A stretch of 42,707 bases of DNA from a virus. The stretch spans positions 1-42,707 of IMG/VR virus record IMGVR_UViG_3300028025_006817; one strand, 5' to 3'. Both the position numbers and the translations under genes were made by a program. Positions within the stretch are counted from its first letter, which is position 1, and each line of letters starts with the position of its first letter. Below, one piece after another: positions 39,938-42,707 of this stretch. The notes under the pieces are model-generated. The model was not told where the DNA came from. It worked only from the letters and a program-made list of their open reading frames with translations, and searched no databases.

Positions 39938-40034
39938 TCCGAGAAGCCGGAATCGAACCAGCGACTCTGGGAGTTTTGCAATAGAGAGCGTTTGTCTCTA
40001 CAATCCCATGCTCTACCAATTGAGCTATTCTCGG
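39938..40034 (-). tRNA. tRNA-Tyr (GTA) with an intron
   Basis: Acceptor CCGAGAA/TTCTCGG with the C1-G72 pair that eukaryotic and archaeal tyrosyl-tRNA synthetases use as identity. D arm GCTCAATTGGTAGAGC, anticodon stem TGGGA/TCCCA, anticodon GTA at 39999-40001, T arm GCTGG-TTCGATT-CCGGC. A 24-nt intron (about 39974-39997) follows G37, the canonical place, and pairs with the anticodon region (TAGAGA/TCTCTA). U33-A36 plus G37 read UGUAG, which fits the Pus7 site UNUAR for pseudouridine 35. Confidence 0.93.
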
Positions 40035-40072
40035 ACAAGTAGGCTTTTTGTTGGGTATGCCAAAACCCGAAA

Positions 40073-40144
40073 AGGTCTTACCGAGAATCGAACTCGGTCT
40101 CTCGGATTCAAAGTCCGATGTACTTGCCGTTATACTATAAGACC
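40073..40144 (-). tRNA. tRNA-Gln (TTG)
   Basis: Acceptor GGTCTTA/TAAGACC, anticodon stem TCGGA/TCCGA with loop CTTTGAA, T arm CCGAG-TTCGATT-CTCGG. Confidence 0.92.
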
Positions 40145-40148
40145 ATGG

Positions 40149-40222
40149 TGACTCTGGCGGGACTCGAACCCGCAACCCTAGGATTAAAAGTCCTATGCTC
40201 TAACCAATTGAGCTACAAAGTC
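40149..40222 (-). tRNA. tRNA-Lys (TTT)
   Basis: Acceptor GACTTTG/CAGAGTC, anticodon stem TAGGA/TCCTA with loop CTTTTAA, T arm GCGGG-TTCGAGT-CCCGC. The bases after the discriminator are CCA, probably by chance because no other tRNA here encodes CCA. Confidence 0.93.
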
Positions 40223-40227
40223 AAAAA

Positions 40228-40308
40228 TGCGAGGGATGGGATTCGAACCCATGCGACTTTCGTCAGCAGAACTTGAGTCTGCCCCGTTAACCACTCCGGC
40301 ACCCTCGC
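40228..40308 (-). tRNA. tRNA-Leu (CAA)
   Basis: Class II. Acceptor GCGAGGG/CCCTCGC, anticodon stem GCAGA/TCTGC with loop CTCAAGT, a long variable arm, T arm ATGGG-TTCGAAT-CCCAT. Confidence 0.92.
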
Positions 40309-40310
40309 AC

Positions 40311-40382
40311 TTCCCACACCGGGTAACGCTCCCGGACCCCACGGGTGAAAACCGTGTATCCTAACTTCTAGACCATGTGGGA
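40311..40382 (-). tRNA. tRNA-Glu (TTC), unusual T loop
   Basis: Acceptor TCCCACA/TGTGGGA and anticodon stem CACGG/CCGTG with loop TTTTCAC are standard for eukaryotic tRNA-Glu. The T arm is CCGGG-AGCGTTA-CCCGG: the usual TTCGATT loop (B box) is absent. It may be a decayed tRNA or be transcribed as part of the array. Confidence 0.75.
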
Positions 40383-40426
40383 TATAGGGATTGCTCCCTA
40401 CTCCTTACTCTGCGCTCCCGTCTAAA

Positions 40427-42707
40427 TTACTTTTCATCCTTGAGTTCGGACTCTGTATAGATCACCTCATTGGGGAGCTCTAAATACAACACTGTGCTAA
40501 AAAAAGGAGTCATCCGTCCTTCCATTACAATTGCACGAAGCTTCGGGTTTTCAATTAGGTTTGAGAGTAACTTTTGGAACAACTTTCCTTTGGAGAGTGT
40601 GTCGCGCACCTGCAACCGACACACTTTTCCATTCCATCCACAGAGATTCCCTGTGCATTCCGATTTGGTTAACTGTCCACAGGGACGACGAATCTTCGAC
40701 AAAAATTCAAGGGGCTTCTCGAGATGGACAAATTCAGCAGTCTCTTCAAACCAAGATCCTAATAAGGATTCCACTGCAGACCGCTTGGGTTTGAATTCTT
40801 GCAAGGAATCACGAAGCAGACGATACTCTGTGTTCTTCAAATCCTGAGTCAGTTGAAAGAGAAGGAACTCATACACTTCCGAAGCATAGGTAATCTGGCG
40901 ATGAAGTGATTGGTCCTCTGCATTCGGTTCTGCAAAAGCAAGTGTTGATTCAGGGACTTTACGCAATGTACTCCAGACTTCCGATAATTCCCCTGTAGCT
41001 GGCTCTGGTTGCACAGGAATTCGCAATCCTGAACGTGTCAGAATTTCCACACGATTGCCTTCCAAATCAATGACATCTTCACCCCATGCATACCCCGCAT
41101 CGACTTTGGCGGCTTCAACCAAATAACTCCGCATTTTCGCATACGGCGGTAATTCCGACGTACTCACATTTTGAAATCCAATGCGTTTTGTTTGATCGTA
41201 TGATGTCACTGAAGTTCGATAGAACGGAATAATGAGATCACTCGGAATCAGAAAAGCCTGCGCACGCCCCTACGGATCCAGAATCACTTCAAAATCCACA
41301 TCACGATCTTTTAATAGAGTTCGTAAGACAGTCAGTGCTTTGTCGTTATTCGGAATATCAATCTTACAAGATGTGTTTCGAAGTTTTTCCAATTCAACCT
41401 ATGTCTCTTCCTTAAAGGGAGCCTCAAAGACATTGGCTTTCTAATCCATCGTTTTTGCAAGACGAACCACACGAACCAATGCATCCTATTCATTCTCACG
41501 TTGAAGCAGAATCAATCCTCTGCGTCGAGGAATTGTAATGGGTGTGAAAAACATACACATCATTCGGGGTTGCTCTTCATCCCAACGAATCCGAAATAAA
41601 TCAATTTGTAAGGCAACCGCACTCTATTCTAATTCCTCAATCGGTTTCAATTCTCCCTTTTCAAAGGCTTCATCAATTCCTGAAAGAACACGAGCCATCT
41701 GCTTTCGTGCAATGGTGTCTGCAGAAAAACCAACCATATCCTCCAACTTCTTCTCAATCGATTCCAGATGCGAGTCTCCCATCACTTTCCATGTCCGAAC
41801 AAATGAACAGGTTAGAATCATTTCAACACGTTCACGAGGCGGAGGAACCCGTGTGGATAATTTGAATAATACGGGCAATGATTGAGAAGGACGACCCAAC
41901 CCAATTCGAAAGTAACCCGATGCACCTGTCTGCAAACGGCTATTTGTCTTGGTAAGCATGTACTAATCTTCTTTAATGTGCAGTGCTTTGAGAAGGGATT
42001 GGGGGAGGTAAGCAAACCGAAGTTCCTTTAATCCACGCTTTCCTTCTCCAACAACCTACTACTTCTCTTCCTGATCCTCCTCTTTGGTTGACTTTCGTCT
42101 TTGAATCTTTGTTACTTGCGATGTCTTGAAACAACAGGGCATATTCTTTCCATTCGGAAGTTGGTCTTTCTTGAGACCTGGGAACTTGAATTCCTTCCTG
42201 CGTTGAATGAGTGGATAATCTCGAACTTTTGATGTTTCATCGTCTGGATTTCGGAGTTTTCCCTTGCAAACTGGACAGGCTTTTTCACCTTTCACTTCAA
42301 TCAGTTGATCTTCTTCTAAAGGAATGCGGTCCTACATGCACCAATACGCAGGACAGAGAACGGTACCGTCGGGATCTTCCCATTTCAACTTTTCATTATC
42401 CGGAAGTCTTGCAGGATGCTACTCTTCCAGAATAGTCTCCAATTCAGTATCCGGAACGACAACCGGTTGTAAATTATGATCACACTTCTTGGAATACTTT
42501 GAACCCTTGAAATCAAAGGAATCGGGATCAAATTCTTTAAATAATCCTTCGTACTATCCCTACTTACTAAAAGACTTCTCTGTCGTACGAACTTTCGGGT
42601 CTGCAACGGCTTGTGTAGTTTCTTCCTTGACTTCCTCTGTTTCTTGCAGAAAATCCAACAAATCATCCAAATCATCTGCATTTCCCACTTCCATACGTGT
42701 GGGAACC
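40427..42707 (-). CDS. Large conserved NCLDV protein with zinc motifs, 5' end outside window
   Basis: At least 759 residues, partial at the window's right edge; TAA stop at 40427-40429. Twelve TAG codons read as Tyr join four pieces. It carries Cys motifs: DGTVLCPAYWCMYDRIPLEE with ACPVCKGKL downstream (zinc-binding), MPCCFKTSQ, then near the C-terminus SECTGNLCGWNGKVCRLQVR and LRAIVMEGRMTPFF. This pattern is shared by a large protein conserved in mimiviruses and chloroviruses; it may be an A7-like early transcription factor or another core protein. I cannot decide, and the name is not certain. Confidence 0.75.

Noticed and set aside
39373-40382. A suppressor tRNA with CUA anticodon in the array
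   Set aside because: Each tRNA anticodon was read individually: TAA, TGT, TAT, AAT, TCC, TAC, GTA, TTG, TTT, CAA and TTC, plus GTT at 37756. None is CTA.
1-42707. TAG as glutamine, as in recoded phages
   Set aside because: Gln would break the Tyr of PolB VYGQTG, where the neighbouring Gln is a normal CAG, as well as CYYLRT, EFYITNQ and the IQ motif. Tyr fits all of these.
1-42707. Widespread pseudogenes or sequencing errors causing the breaks
   Set aside because: All interruptions are exactly TAG, in frame, without shifts, and never TAA or TGA. Decay or errors would hit all stop types and also cause frameshifts.
1-42707. CRISPR array or insertion sequence
   Set aside because: No regularly spaced direct repeats and no transposase-like frame were seen; the only mobile elements supported are the two inteins.

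Overview
The window is a gene-dense piece of a nucleocytoplasmic large DNA virus genome. It has family B DNA polymerase, RNA polymerase subunits Rpb2 and Rpb5, a clamp-loader-like ATPase, class I ribonucleotide reductase large subunit, a YqaJ-type recombinase nuclease, a SWIB-domain protein, many small membrane proteins of the virion type, large glycosyltransferases and a tRNA cluster. The polymerase motifs, the inteins and the tRNA cluster suggest an alga- or protist-infecting member of the Imitervirales or a related group. The exact family cannot be fixed from this window.

The main point is the genetic code. Read with the standard code, almost every gene breaks at TAG. Read with TAG as tyrosine, the breaks join into about 49 full-length genes that nearly tile the window. 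TAG falls where these families have tyrosine: PolB VYGQTG and EFYITNQ, reductase CYYLRT, an IQ motif WKGY, and a SWIB helix. All genes end in TAA or TGA and none ends in TAG. No tRNA with a CUA anticodon is present here, but the tRNA cluster has an intron-containing tRNA-Tyr(GUA) that could read UAG after pseudouridylation. All coordinates below use TAG = Tyr.

Layout: 1-915 is a partial structural-type gene on the minus strand, opposite four plus-strand genes (1012-4095) ending in a two-domain glycosyltransferase. 4016-12173 (minus) has a basic protein, the intein-containing reductase, two hypothetical genes and Rpb2. 12202-17943 has two membrane proteins, a clamp-loader ATPase, a RING protein and intein-containing PolB. 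18008-20220 has conserved and membrane proteins. 20223-21619 is a convergent DNA methyltransferase and a restriction-endonuclease-like gene, a probable restriction-modification pair that is invisible under the standard code. 21665-29748 is mainly virion-type membrane and coiled-coil proteins with an exonuclease and a methyltransferase. 29751-33974 holds Rpb5, an 828-residue multi-domain glycosyltransferase and the YqaJ nuclease. 34037-39342 holds conserved viral proteins, a SWIB protein, tRNA-Asn, a possible glycosyltransferase and an acetyltransferase. 39373-40382 is an array of eleven minus-strand tRNAs, and 40427-42707 is a large conserved viral protein running off the edge.

Together the genes describe a virus that carries much of its own replication, transcription, dNTP supply, DNA modification, glycosylation and part of its translation apparatus. 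Limits: everything was read by eye, no database was searched, and family calls rest on remembered motifs.
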